Assembly: GCF_900323545.1 (NCBI RefSeq)
Contig: NZ_OOHN01000008.1
Location: forward strand, 1,541,144 to 1,605,143
DNA length: 64,000 bases
Direction of reading: 5' to 3'
DNA from: Actinomyces sp. Marseille-P3109
GTDB lineage: Bacteria; Actinomycetota; Actinomycetes; Actinomycetales; Actinomycetaceae
Position numbers and translations under genes: made by a program. Positions within the stretch are counted from its first letter, which is position 1. Each line of letters starts with the position of its first letter. Positions 46,632 to 54,700 of this stretch are shown in pieces. The notes under the pieces were generated by a model that worked only from the letters and a program-made list of their open reading frames with translations, was not told the DNA's origin and ran no database searches.

Positions 46632-48323
46632 ATGCGTCTTGGACGTCCCCTGGCCGCAGCGAGCGCAGTGGCCGCAATGACCGGAGCCTCTCTCATTGCT
46701 TCCCCCGCTCTCGCCAACGACTCCAACAGGAACAGCACTAGCAGCCCGAGCAGCTCCAGCAGCCCGAGCCCCAGCGAGACCAGCCCAACCCCCAGCAGTT
46801 CAAGCAGCAGCTCCACCGAGACCAGCTCGAGCAGCAGCTTCAGGATCACTCAGGAGAAGACATTCGTCTCCGCCAGCACCAACACGTCCTTCACCGTCTC
46901 CGGAACCGGCTGCTCAGGACAACAGGCGACCGTCGGCATCGCGCTCTACGCCCCTGACGGCACCGCCTCCGACGTCATCAAGACCGAGGCCACCTCGGAC
47001 GGCAGCTGGTCCAAGGACCTCGACCTGGCGGCACTCATCAAGTCCATCGGCTCCTCGACCGCAACGACCACCGATGGATGGACCATCGGCGCCAGCTGCA
47101 TGACCTACGGCGGCAAGACGGAGACGGCTCAGACGACCACTCAGCAGCAGACTCAGATCTTCTTCGACGACACGCGCATCTCCGGCTCTTACGAGGTCTC
47201 CGCGCGCGCGGAGAACCAGTCCCAGACCTTCACTTTCAATGCCCAGGGGTTCTACGCCAGCGAGACGGTGACCGTCCTCCTCAAGAACAAGAGCGACTCC
47301 AGCATCTACTACACCCTTGGCGAGCTGACGGTTGACGCCAACGGCAACCTGGTGGGCAATCTGCCCGCTCCTACCGATGCGGCCAACGGGGAGTACGTAC
47401 TGGTTCTGACCGGCTCCCACCACAGTGAGACGGCCACGAGCCAGACCGTGACCACGGTGTCGGAACGCACCTTCACCATCGAGGGCAGCCAGCGCTCCAC
47501 CTCTGAGAGTGAGACCACCGCCAACGGCGGTGCCAACGCCAACGGTGGCGGCAACGCTAACGGTGGCGGCGAGGCCCAGGCCAACGGCGGCGCCAACGCC
47601 AACGGCGGTGGCGAGGCCCAGGCCAACGGTGGCGGCAACGCTAACGGCGGCGGCGAGGCCCAGGCCAACGGCGGCGCCAACGCCAACGGCGGTGGCGAGG
47701 CCCAGGCCAACGGTGGCGGCGAGGCCCAGGCCAACGGCGGCGCCAACGCCAACGGCGGCGCCAACGCTAACGGCGGCGCCAACGCTAACGGCGGCGGCAA
47801 CGCTAACGGTGGCGGCGAGGCCCAGGCCAACGGCGGCGGCAAGGCCAACGGCGGTGCCAACGCTAACGGCGGTGGCGAGGCCCAGGCCAACGGTGGCGGC
47901 AACGCCAACGGCGGTGGCGAGGCCCAGGCCAACGGCGGCGCCAACGCCAACGGCGGCGCCAACGCCAACGGCGGCGGCAACGCTAACGGTGGCGGCGAGG
48001 CCCAGGCCAACGCTGGCGCCAACAACCAGGCCAATGGCGGCAACAACAATGCCGCAGCCGACCAGAAGATCAACAACCAGGTCAACCGCGACAACGGCGA
48101 CCGCGACAACGGCGACCGTGACAACGGCGACCGTGACAACGGGGGTAAAGGCAAGGACAACAAAGCCGCAACCGACCAGCGCGCTGGTGAGGCCAAGACC
48201 GGCGACAGCGACCGGTCACTGGCTCACACCGGTGCGAACGGCTTGATCTTCGGCGGAATCGCCGCCCTCCTGGTGGTGATCGGAGGGGCCGTGATGCTCC
48301 TGCGCCGTCGTAACAAGGCCTGA
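46632..48323 (+). CDS. LAXTG cell-wall-anchored repeat protein, paralogue 2
   Basis: 563 aa. Shares its signal peptide start (MRLGRPLAAAS), the GTGCSG...APDGT domain and the second domain with paralogue 1. A Ser/Thr/Pro stretch follows the signal peptide. Residues ~297-465 are a tandem array of NGGGEAQA and NGGANA-type units, then RDNGD repeats (four copies) and a Lys/Asp-rich stretch. The sorting signal LAHTG, the hydrophobic LIFGGIAALLVVIGGAVMLL and RRRNKA close the protein. The Asn/Gly repeat probably extends the head away from the wall (inference). Confidence 0.9.
   Translation: MRLGRPLAAASAVAAMTGASLIASPALANDSNRNSTSSPSSSSSPSPSETSPTPSSSSSSSTETSSSSSFRITQEKTFVSASTNTSFTVSGTGCSGQQATVGIALYAPDGTASDVIKTEATSDGSWSKDLDLAALIKSIGSSTATTTDGWTIGASCMTYGGKTETAQTTTQQQTQIFFDDTRISGSYEVSARAENQSQTFTFNAQGFYASETVTVLLKNKSDSSIYYTLGELTVDANGNLVGNLPAPTDAANGEYVLVLTGSHHSETATSQTVTTVSERTFTIEGSQRSTSESETTANGGANANGGGNANGGGEAQANGGANANGGGEAQANGGGNANGGGEAQANGGANANGGGEAQANGGGEAQANGGANANGGANANGGANANGGGNANGGGEAQANGGGKANGGANANGGGEAQANGGGNANGGGEAQANGGANANGGANANGGGNANGGGEAQANAGANNQANGGNNNAAADQKINNQVNRDNGDRDNGDRDNGDRDNGGKGKDNKAATDQRAGEAKTGDSDRSLAHTGANGLIFGGIAALLVVIGGAVMLLRRRNKA
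47518..48018 (+). repeat. Tandem Asn/Gly coding repeats
   Basis: Nearly identical 18-27-bp units, GCCAACGGCGGYGCCAACGC-like, encoding NGGANA and NGGGEAQA. High identity makes them prone to slippage and copy-number change. Confidence 0.85.
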
Positions 48324-48369
48324 TCCACTCGCTCCTCAACGTTCCTGATCTCTCGGGGACTGCCTCCCA

Positions 48370-48410
48370 TCGCCGGGGAGACGACACACGTCATGTCGTC
48401 TCCCCGGCGA
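48370..48410 (+). terminator. Terminator after paralogue 2
   Basis: Perfect 17-bp stem (48370-48386 and 48394-48410), core CGGGGAGACGACAC shared with the terminator of paralogue 1. Confidence 0.8.
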
Positions 48411-48509
48411 TTCCGTGCGCTACGGGCGCTTCCACCCGGCGCCCGGTTGAGATGAGACAATCACTCGGCGCCCATGAGCGACAAACATCCCTTTCAGACA
48501 GGAGTTCTC

Positions 48510-51107
48510 ATGCCCGGTCAGAACCTGACTCGTCTCGAGGCCGCTGAGCGCAGCGCGACGGTGCGGACCCAGAGCTACGCCGTCGTCCTCGACCTCACGC
48601 ACGGTGAGTCGGTCTTCCGTTCCACCACCACCGTACGGTTCACGGCCACACCAGGAGCCTCCACGTTCATCGACCTGATCGCACCGACCGTCCACTCCGT
48701 CTCCCTCAACGGACGCACCCTCGACCCGGCCGAGGTCTATGCCGACTCCCGCATCGCGCTGACGGACCTGGCCACGGACAACGAGCTGGTCGTCAACGCC
48801 GACTGCGCCTACATGCACACCGGGGAGGGTCTGCACCGCTTCACCGATCCCGCAGATGGCGAGACCTACCTCTACTCCCAGTTCGAGGTGCCTGACTCCC
48901 GGCGGGTCTTCACCGTTTTCGAGCAGCCCGACCTCAAGGCCTCCTTCACCTTCACCGTCACCACCCCGGTGAACTGGACAGTGCTGTCCAACTCCCCCAC
49001 CCCCGAGCCGACTCCGGCGAAGGCGTCGGACGGCTCAGGAGATGCCCATACCTTCGCCTTCGCACCCACCGAGCCGATGAGTTCCTACGTCACAGCGATT
49101 GTCGCCGGCCCATACGTCGGCGCCACCGACGAGTACATCGCCAACGACGGGCGCATCGTTCCTCTGGGCGTCTACTGCCGCAAGAGCCTGGTCGAGCACA
49201 TGGATGCCGAGGAGATCCTGGACCTGACCAAGCGGGGCTTCGCCTACTACGAGAACCTGTTCGCAACCCCCTACGCCTTCAGCAAGTACGACCAGATCTT
49301 CGTTCCCGAGTTCAACGCCGGGGCGATGGAGAACGCCGGCTGCGTCACCCACCGCGACGACTACATCTTCCGGTCCCGACCCGTGGAGGCCCGCGTGGAG
49401 CGGCGAGCCGTCACAATACTGCACGAGCTGGCCCACATGTGGTTCGGCGACATGGTGACCATGACCTGGTGGAACGACCTGTGGCTCAACGAGTCCTTCG
49501 CCGAGTTCACCTCCACCCTGGCCACCGCCGAGACCACTCGGTGGAACCAGGCCTGGACGACCTTCCAGACCCTGGAGAAAGGCTGGGCCTACAACCAGGA
49601 CCAGCTCAGCTCCACCCACCCCGTGGCCGCGGAGATCAACGACCTCCACGATGTCGAGGTCAACTTCGACGGCATCACCTACGCCAAGGGGGCCTCGGTC
49701 CTGGCCGCGCTCGTAGGCTACGTGGGCAGGGACAACTTCTTCGCCGGCATCCAGCGCTACCTGGCGGCACACGCCTACGCCAACGCCGAGCTGGACGACC
49801 TGCTTCGGGAACTGGAGGCGGTTTCGGGCCGTGACCTGAGCGCCTGGACCCGGCTGTGGCTCCAGGAGGCGGGGGTGACAACCCTGCGCCTGGAGATCGT
49901 CACCGACGCTGACGGCGTCATCACCCAGGCGGCCGTCCGTCAGGAGATCCCGGCCGACTCGCCGGCATCGCTGCGCCCGCACCGGGTGGCGATCGGCTCC
50001 TACAACCCGACCGATCGGGGCGCCGATGCGCGTCTGGAGCGATCCGGCCGCGTCGAGCTCGACGTCGACGGCGAGCTGACGCAGGTCCCCGAGCTGATCG
50101 GTACCAGGCGCGCCGACGTCCTGATCCTCAACGATGACGACCTCACCTACGCCAAGGTCCGCCTCGACGAGGCGTCCCTGTCCCAGGGGCTCACGCATAT
50201 CGAGATCTTCACCGAGTCCCTGCCGCGCTCGATCGTCTTGGCCTCGGCATGGGACATGGTGCGCGACGGCGAGCTCGCCGCCTCCAGCTTCCTCCAGGCG
50301 GCTCTGCGGGCACTGAGCGTGGAGGAGCACTCCTCGGTCATCCAAGGGCTCCTGGGACGAATCACCACCTGCTTGTCGACCTTCCTGCCCCCAGCCGTGC
50401 GCCGAGACCTCGCTCCTGGCACCGCTGACCGCCTGCTGGAGCTGGCCCGGGCGGCCCAGGCCGGAAGCGACAAGCAGCTTCAGCTGGTGCGAGCCCTGGC
50501 CGCCCATGCAGTGACCAGTGAGCAGCTCGACGTCGTCGCCGGCCTGGTGGAGGGGACCGCCCCCCTTGACGGGCTCGAGGTCGACCAGGACCTGCGCTGG
50601 GACCTGCTGACCGGGCTGGTGGCCGCCGGCCGCTTCGGGGAGGAGCAGATCCGCACCGAGGAGGCCCGGGACCGCACGACCACGGGACGCGAGCGCGCCG
50701 CCGAGGCCCGTGCCGCCATTCCGACGCCGGAGGCGAAGCGGGCCACCTGGCGGGCCCTCGTCGACGACGTGTCCATGACCAATGAGACCCAGGTGCGTGT
50801 GCTGCGCGGCCTGACCAACGTCGAGCGCCGGCCCGAGCTGCTGGTGCCCTTCGTGGGTCAGTACGTGGACATCATCGACTCCGTGTGGTCCTCTCGCACC
50901 TTCCACATGGCGGAGAATCTGCTGACGGGGCTGTGGTCCTGCACCACGGTGGGCCTGGACGGGGCGGACCCGGCTGCGGCTCTGGAGGGCTGGCTGGACT
51001 CCCACGCCCAGGCGCCGGCGGCCCTGCGGCGGATCGTGCGTGAGAACCTCGACGACACCCGACGTGTGGCCAGGGCCCAGGCCGCTGAGACCGGCGACGT
51101 CCAGTAG
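48510..51107 (+). CDS. pepN: Aminopeptidase N (M1 family)
   Basis: Removes N-terminal residues from peptides. 865 aa from the ATG at 48510 (CAGGAG ahead); a further upstream ATG in frame has no site. Exopeptidase motif GAMEN (residues ~269-273), zinc site HELAH (~304-308) with the third ligand in NESFAEF (~327). A C-terminal helical domain follows. No signal peptide. Confidence 0.95.
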   Translation: MPGQNLTRLEAAERSATVRTQSYAVVLDLTHGESVFRSTTTVRFTATPGASTFIDLIAPTVHSVSLNGRTLDPAEVYADSRIALTDLATDNELVVNADCAYMHTGEGLHRFTDPADGETYLYSQFEVPDSRRVFTVFEQPDLKASFTFTVTTPVNWTVLSNSPTPEPTPAKASDGSGDAHTFAFAPTEPMSSYVTAIVAGPYVGATDEYIANDGRIVPLGVYCRKSLVEHMDAEEILDLTKRGFAYYENLFATPYAFSKYDQIFVPEFNAGAMENAGCVTHRDDYIFRSRPVEARVERRAVTILHELAHMWFGDMVTMTWWNDLWLNESFAEFTSTLATAETTRWNQAWTTFQTLEKGWAYNQDQLSSTHPVAAEINDLHDVEVNFDGITYAKGASVLAALVGYVGRDNFFAGIQRYLAAHAYANAELDDLLRELEAVSGRDLSAWTRLWLQEAGVTTLRLEIVTDADGVITQAAVRQEIPADSPASLRPHRVAIGSYNPTDRGADARLERSGRVELDVDGELTQVPELIGTRRADVLILNDDDLTYAKVRLDEASLSQGLTHIEIFTESLPRSIVLASAWDMVRDGELAASSFLQAALRALSVEEHSSVIQGLLGRITTCLSTFLPPAVRRDLAPGTADRLLELARAAQAGSDKQLQLVRALAAHAVTSEQLDVVAGLVEGTAPLDGLEVDQDLRWDLLTGLVAAGRFGEEQIRTEEARDRTTTGRERAAEARAAIPTPEAKRATWRALVDDVSMTNETQVRVLRGLTNVERRPELLVPFVGQYVDIIDSVWSSRTFHMAENLLTGLWSCTTVGLDGADPAAALEGWLDSHAQAPAALRRIVRENLDDTRRVARAQAAETGDVQ

Positions 51108-51145
51108 CCGCATCAGCGACTCGCCCGCAGCGGGATCGAAGGACG

Positions 51146-51190
51146 AACCGGCCGGGGCCGGGCACATCATGTGCCCGGCCCCGGCCGGTT
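51146..51190. terminator. Bidirectional terminator, pepN / EIIC
   Basis: Perfect 20-bp stem (arms 51146-51165 and 51171-51190, ATCAT loop) between convergent genes. Confidence 0.85.
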
Positions 51191-51211
51191 GAGTGATGGT
51201 TGCCGAGCCGC

Positions 51212-52663
51212 TCAGCGCCGGCGCGATTCCTCCGCCTTCTTGCCCGTGGACTTCGCGGCAGCCTCCTGTGCGGCGGTGAAGGCGTCGACGTCGTCGTCCT
51301 CGCGACCCGGGGTCTTGAAGTCGAACCTGATGATGAGGAAACGGAAGAGGAAGTAGTAGATGACGGCGTAAACCAGCCCCATGATGACAACCATGAGCGG
51401 TCCCTGGACCACTCCTCCGGAGAGCTCGGAGGACTTGCCGAAGTTGAGCAGGTAGTCGATTGCACCGGCGGAGAAGGAGAAGCCGTCCTTGGCGCCCAGG
51501 AGGTTGGCGATCGCCAGGGAGGACCCGGTCAGCACCGCGTGGACGGCGTATATCGGGAAGGCCACGTAGGCGAAGGCGTACTCGAGGGGTTCGGTGATGC
51601 CGGTGATGAAGGCGGTCAGGGCAACCGAGATCATGAGGGCACCGGTGACCTTGCGCTTGCCGGGCTTGGCGGTGTGCCAGATGGCCAGCGCGGCTGCGGG
51701 CAGGGCGAACATCATGATCGGGAAGAATCCGGTCATGAAGCTTCCGGTCCACGAGTTCGAGCCGTCCACGCCCTGGAAGAAGCAGGTGAGGTCGCCATGC
51801 GCGGTTGCGCCGGAGGCCGTCCGGCAGGATCCGAGCTGGAACCAGGGCACCGAGTTGAGCAGGTGGTGCAGGCCGAAGGGGATGAGCAGCCGGTTAACCG
51901 TGCCGAAGACGAAGACCGCCAGGGCGCCGGCAAGACCCTTGGAGTTCCCAGCATTGATGAGCCAGCCGCCGAGCTGGTCGTTGATGAGCCAGTTGAAGGC
52001 CGGGTAGAGCGCCGACATCACCAGGGCGACGACGAGCGCGGCGCCGGAAGTGATGATCGGTACGAAGCGGCGTCCTCCGAAGAAGGCCAGCCAATCGGGC
52101 AGCTTGACGCGGTAGTACCGCTGCCAGAGCAGGGCGGCGACGACGCCTATGACGATACCGCCGAGGACCCCGTAGTTGATGGGCGTCTGGGTAGGGAGGT
52201 CACAGATCTTGACGCCCTGGTTCCAGGGCCCCACCTGAGCGATCTCCCCCTTGGCGGGATCGAAGCTGTGCAGGCAGTCGACGGCCTCCTTGCTCAGGGG
52301 GCCGGGCTTGCCCATGACGATAGGGGACATGGTCCAGGTAACTGCGCGGTAGACGAGGAAGCCGAACAGGGCTGCCACCCCGGTGGAGCCGTCGGCCTTC
52401 CTGGCGAATCCCACGGCAACACCGACGGCGAAGATGAGAGGCAGGTTGTCGAAGATCGCTCCGCCGGCCGCTGCGAAGACGTCTGCGACGGGTTGCAGCC
52501 AAGGCAGTTTCTTGGCCAGTCCGTCGGCTCCCAGCATGTCCGCCTGCCCCAGACGCAGCAGCAGGCCCGCCGCTGGAAGAGTGGCGATCGGCAGCATCAG
52601 TGATCGCCCCAGCCGCTGAGCGAGTGCAAAGGCATCGCTCGTCTTCTTCCTCTTGTCTGACAC
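51212..52663 (-). CDS. PTS EIIC permease, glucose/N-acetylglucosamine family
   Basis: Membrane transporter of a phosphotransferase system. 483 aa from the GTG at 52663 (GGAGAA site ahead); the frame is open upstream but the extra sequence is out of character and would overlap the intergenic operators. About ten hydrophobic segments, GITEPLEYAFAYVAFPIYAVHAVL motif, and a conserved ...IPFGLHHLLNSVPWFQLG substrate region. It carries no EIIB or EIIA domain; these are separate genes nearby. The family includes GlcNAc and glucose permeases; the DasR-like operators favour GlcNAc. Confidence 0.9.
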   Translation of the reverse strand: MSDKRKKTSDAFALAQRLGRSLMLPIATLPAAGLLLRLGQADMLGADGLAKKLPWLQPVADVFAAAGGAIFDNLPLIFAVGVAVGFARKADGSTGVAALFGFLVYRAVTWTMSPIVMGKPGPLSKEAVDCLHSFDPAKGEIAQVGPWNQGVKICDLPTQTPINYGVLGGIVIGVVAALLWQRYYRVKLPDWLAFFGGRRFVPIITSGAALVVALVMSALYPAFNWLINDQLGGWLINAGNSKGLAGALAVFVFGTVNRLLIPFGLHHLLNSVPWFQLGSCRTASGATAHGDLTCFFQGVDGSNSWTGSFMTGFFPIMMFALPAAALAIWHTAKPGKRKVTGALMISVALTAFITGITEPLEYAFAYVAFPIYAVHAVLTGSSLAIANLLGAKDGFSFSAGAIDYLLNFGKSSELSGGVVQGPLMVVIMGLVYAVIYYFLFRFLIIRFDFKTPGREDDDVDAFTAAQEAAAKSTGKKAEESRRR

Positions 52664-52739
52664 GATGTTCTCCAGTTCAGGATCAAGCGGCGTCACTGCC
52701 GCGTCAGAATTGCCCACCATGGCTGCCCGCCATGACGAG

Positions 52740-52780
52740 GGTGGTCTGGACGGCTCGGCGCCGAACACGTCTGGACCAGC
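52740..52780. promoter_or_regulatory. Two DasR/NagR-like operators (ptsG-type gene / GntR gene)
   Basis: GGTGGTCTGGACGGCT (52740-52755) and ACACGTCTGGACCAGC (52765-52780) match the DasR consensus ACTGGTCTAGACCA[C/G]T at 11 and 12 of 16 positions. They lie between the divergent EIIC and GntR genes. Confidence 0.45.
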
Positions 52781-52931
52781 AGCACCAGAAAAACCGAAAG
52801 AACTTTCAATGTCAAGCACTACGTGCACTCTTCGGCCATAATGAGGCAAGCAAACGCGACGGAGCGGAAACAATGGTTGCGACCAGCTCACTTTCTGACC
52901 GCTTCCATCCATTGTCGACCAGGGGAGCCCC

Positions 52932-53681
52932 ATGCCCAAGAACGCAGGCAAGAGACCGGCGAAGTACGTCATCGTGCGCAACCACCTGCTGGAGCTCGTC
53001 AGGAACGGGCTCGCCAGCGGCTCCCCGGTTCCCTCCGAGCGCGAGCTGTGCGAGCAGTTCGAGGTCTCCCGCATGACCGTGCGCCAGGCCATCGACACCC
53101 TCGTCGTCGACGGGGTCCTGGAGCGCCACCAGGGCAGGGGGACGTTCGTCATGCCCCCAAAGCTCGATCTGCAGGTAAGGCTGACCTCCTTCACCCAGGA
53201 GATGCAGCGGCGCGGGATGGAGCCCGGCGTCGTCATGCTACTGGCCGAGACCGTCCCCGCCAACGAGACCGTGGCGGCTGCGCTGGAGCTCGAGGCGGAC
53301 GCCGAGGTCCATCACCTGCGTCGCCTGCTGACCGCCAATGCGATCCCCATGGCCATCGAGGAGAACTGGATCCCTGCGGCGCTTCTTCCTGACCTGCTGC
53401 GCACCAGCCCGAACTTCTCGGTCTACGCAGAGCTGACCCAGGCCGGCATGGCGCCTGAGTGGGGCGAGGACATGATCGAGGCCCATGCGGCCACGGCCCA
53501 GGAGGCCGCACTGCTGTCCGTCCAGGAGGATGCCCCGACCCTGGACATCACTCGACGCACCTTCCACGAGCACCGCGCGATCGACTACTCGCGCACCCTG
53601 TTCCGCGCCGACCGTTACACCCTGTGGGTTCCGGTGGCCGCCCCCAAGCCCGCATTCCGCCCCTCTCGACCACGGCCTTAA
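52932..53681 (+). CDS. GntR/HutC-family regulator (DasR-like)
   Basis: 249 aa. N-terminal winged helix: PSERELCEQFEVSRMTVRQAIDTLVVDGVLERHQGRGTFV (residues ~33-72). C-terminal UTRA effector domain. The ATG follows GGGAG. It lies between the EIIC and EIIB/EIIA genes, with DasR-like operators on both sides; control of these PTS genes by amino-sugar phosphate is inferred. Confidence 0.9.
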   Translation: MPKNAGKRPAKYVIVRNHLLELVRNGLASGSPVPSERELCEQFEVSRMTVRQAIDTLVVDGVLERHQGRGTFVMPPKLDLQVRLTSFTQEMQRRGMEPGVVMLLAETVPANETVAAALELEADAEVHHLRRLLTANAIPMAIEENWIPAALLPDLLRTSPNFSVYAELTQAGMAPEWGEDMIEAHAATAQEAALLSVQEDAPTLDITRRTFHEHRAIDYSRTLFRADRYTLWVPVAAPKPAFRPSRPRP

Positions 53682-53736
53682 GAAAAACATCGCCGATCGA
53701 TACTGGACAAGCCCATGACGACCTGTACCATGGACT

Positions 53737-53752
53737 ACTGGTATGGACCACT
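53737..53752. promoter_or_regulatory. DasR/NagR-like operator ahead of the EIIB gene
   Basis: ACTGGTATGGACCACT matches ACTGGTCTAGACCACT at 14 of 16 positions, 127 bases before the EIIB start. Best of the three sites. Confidence 0.6.
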
Positions 53753-53878
53753 AGTCCGGTACCGGCGAAGGGGCCGCACCTGACAGCGCATTCCCGGCTC
53801 CTTTCTGACGCCCCATTCCGGCACCACCACGCACCATCCCAGAGCCCGGCACCCGTCCGGTCAGACCAGGAGGAACCC

Positions 53879-54109
53879 ATGTCCCAGGCACAGAGCATCG
53901 TCGACGCCCTCGGCGGCTTCGACAACATCGTGGAGATCGAGCCCTGTATCACCCGTCTGCGCTGCGAGCTCGAGGACGGCTCCCTCGTGGACGAGCCCGC
54001 CCTCAAGGCGGCGGGCGCGCACGGGGTCGTCAAGCTGGGTGAGATCGTGCAGGTCGTCGTCGGCCCCAACGCCGACACCATCGCAGAAGACATCGAGGAC
54101 CTGCGGTGA
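53879..54109 (+). CDS. PTS EIIB, glucose/GlcNAc family
   Basis: 76 aa stand-alone EIIB. Phosphocysteine is in EIEPCITRLRCEL. Fold and length match single-domain EIIB proteins. AGGAGG precedes the ATG. The stop overlaps the EIIA start (GTGA). Confidence 0.93.
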   Translation: MSQAQSIVDALGGFDNIVEIEPCITRLRCELEDGSLVDEPALKAAGAHGVVKLGEIVQVVVGPNADTIAEDIEDLR

Positions 54110-54567
54110 GCCCAGCCGTCCGGTCGCCGGTGGCCGGTGTCGTCGTTGCCCTCGACGACGTTCCCGACCCCGTGTTCTCCGGCCGGATCGTCGGTCCGGG
54201 AGTGGCCGTCAACCCGGAGTACACCGCCGAAGGCGGTTCCGCCGCCCTGGCGCCGGTCAGCGGAACCGTTGCGAAGATCCATCCCCACGCCTACGTCATC
54301 ACGGCCGCCGGGGGACGCAGTGTGCTGGTCCACCTGGGGCTGGACACCGTGAGTCTGGAAGGCAGGGGCTTTACCGTGCTGGCGGCCGAGGGCGAGGCGG
54401 TCAGCGCGGGCCAGCCCGTCATCACCTGGTCGCCCGCGCAGATCAAGGCAGGTGGGCTCAACCCGATCGTTTCCGTCATCGCCCTGGAGGGGGAGGAGTC
54501 CGCCCTGGCCCCGGTTCCGACGGGGCAGCGGGTCGCAGCCGGCGACCCGCTCATGACCTGGGCATAA
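54106..54567 (+). CDS. PTS EIIA, Glc family
   Basis: 153 aa, GTG start overlapping the EIIB stop. Phosphohistidine site in VLVHLGLDTVSLEG (residue ~83) and the supporting His in KIHPHAYVI. Carries phosphate from HPr to EIIB. Likely serves the EIIC encoded at 51212. Confidence 0.92.
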   Translation: MSPAVRSPVAGVVVALDDVPDPVFSGRIVGPGVAVNPEYTAEGGSAALAPVSGTVAKIHPHAYVITAAGGRSVLVHLGLDTVSLEGRGFTVLAAEGEAVSAGQPVITWSPAQIKAGGLNPIVSVIALEGEESALAPVPTGQRVAAGDPLMTWA

Positions 54568-54619
54568 GGTCGGGCTGCCGTATACGTTCGTCTACGGTCA
54601 CTGCCTCCACGAATGGAAC

Positions 54620-54654
54620 GTGGTCCCGGCCGTCACCAAAACGGCCGGGACCAC
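54620..54654. terminator. Bidirectional terminator, EIIA / malQ
   Basis: 14-bp stem GTGGTCCCGGCCGT / ACGGCCGGGACCAC, CACCAAA loop. Confidence 0.75.
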
Positions 54655-54700
54655 TGTCTTCCGCGGCGTCGCAACCACCGGTCGAGCCGGCGAGGAGACG

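Noticed and set aside
47518..48018. CRISPR array
   Set aside because: The repeats are contiguous and coding, with no unique spacers.
47309..48196. Long minus-strand frame opposite the Asn/Gly repeats
   Set aside because: It is a Pro/Ala/Leu-repeat shadow of the repeat array with no start context.
52664..53263. EIIC extended by 200 residues
   Set aside because: The extra N-terminus is antisense to the GntR gene and crosses the operator region.
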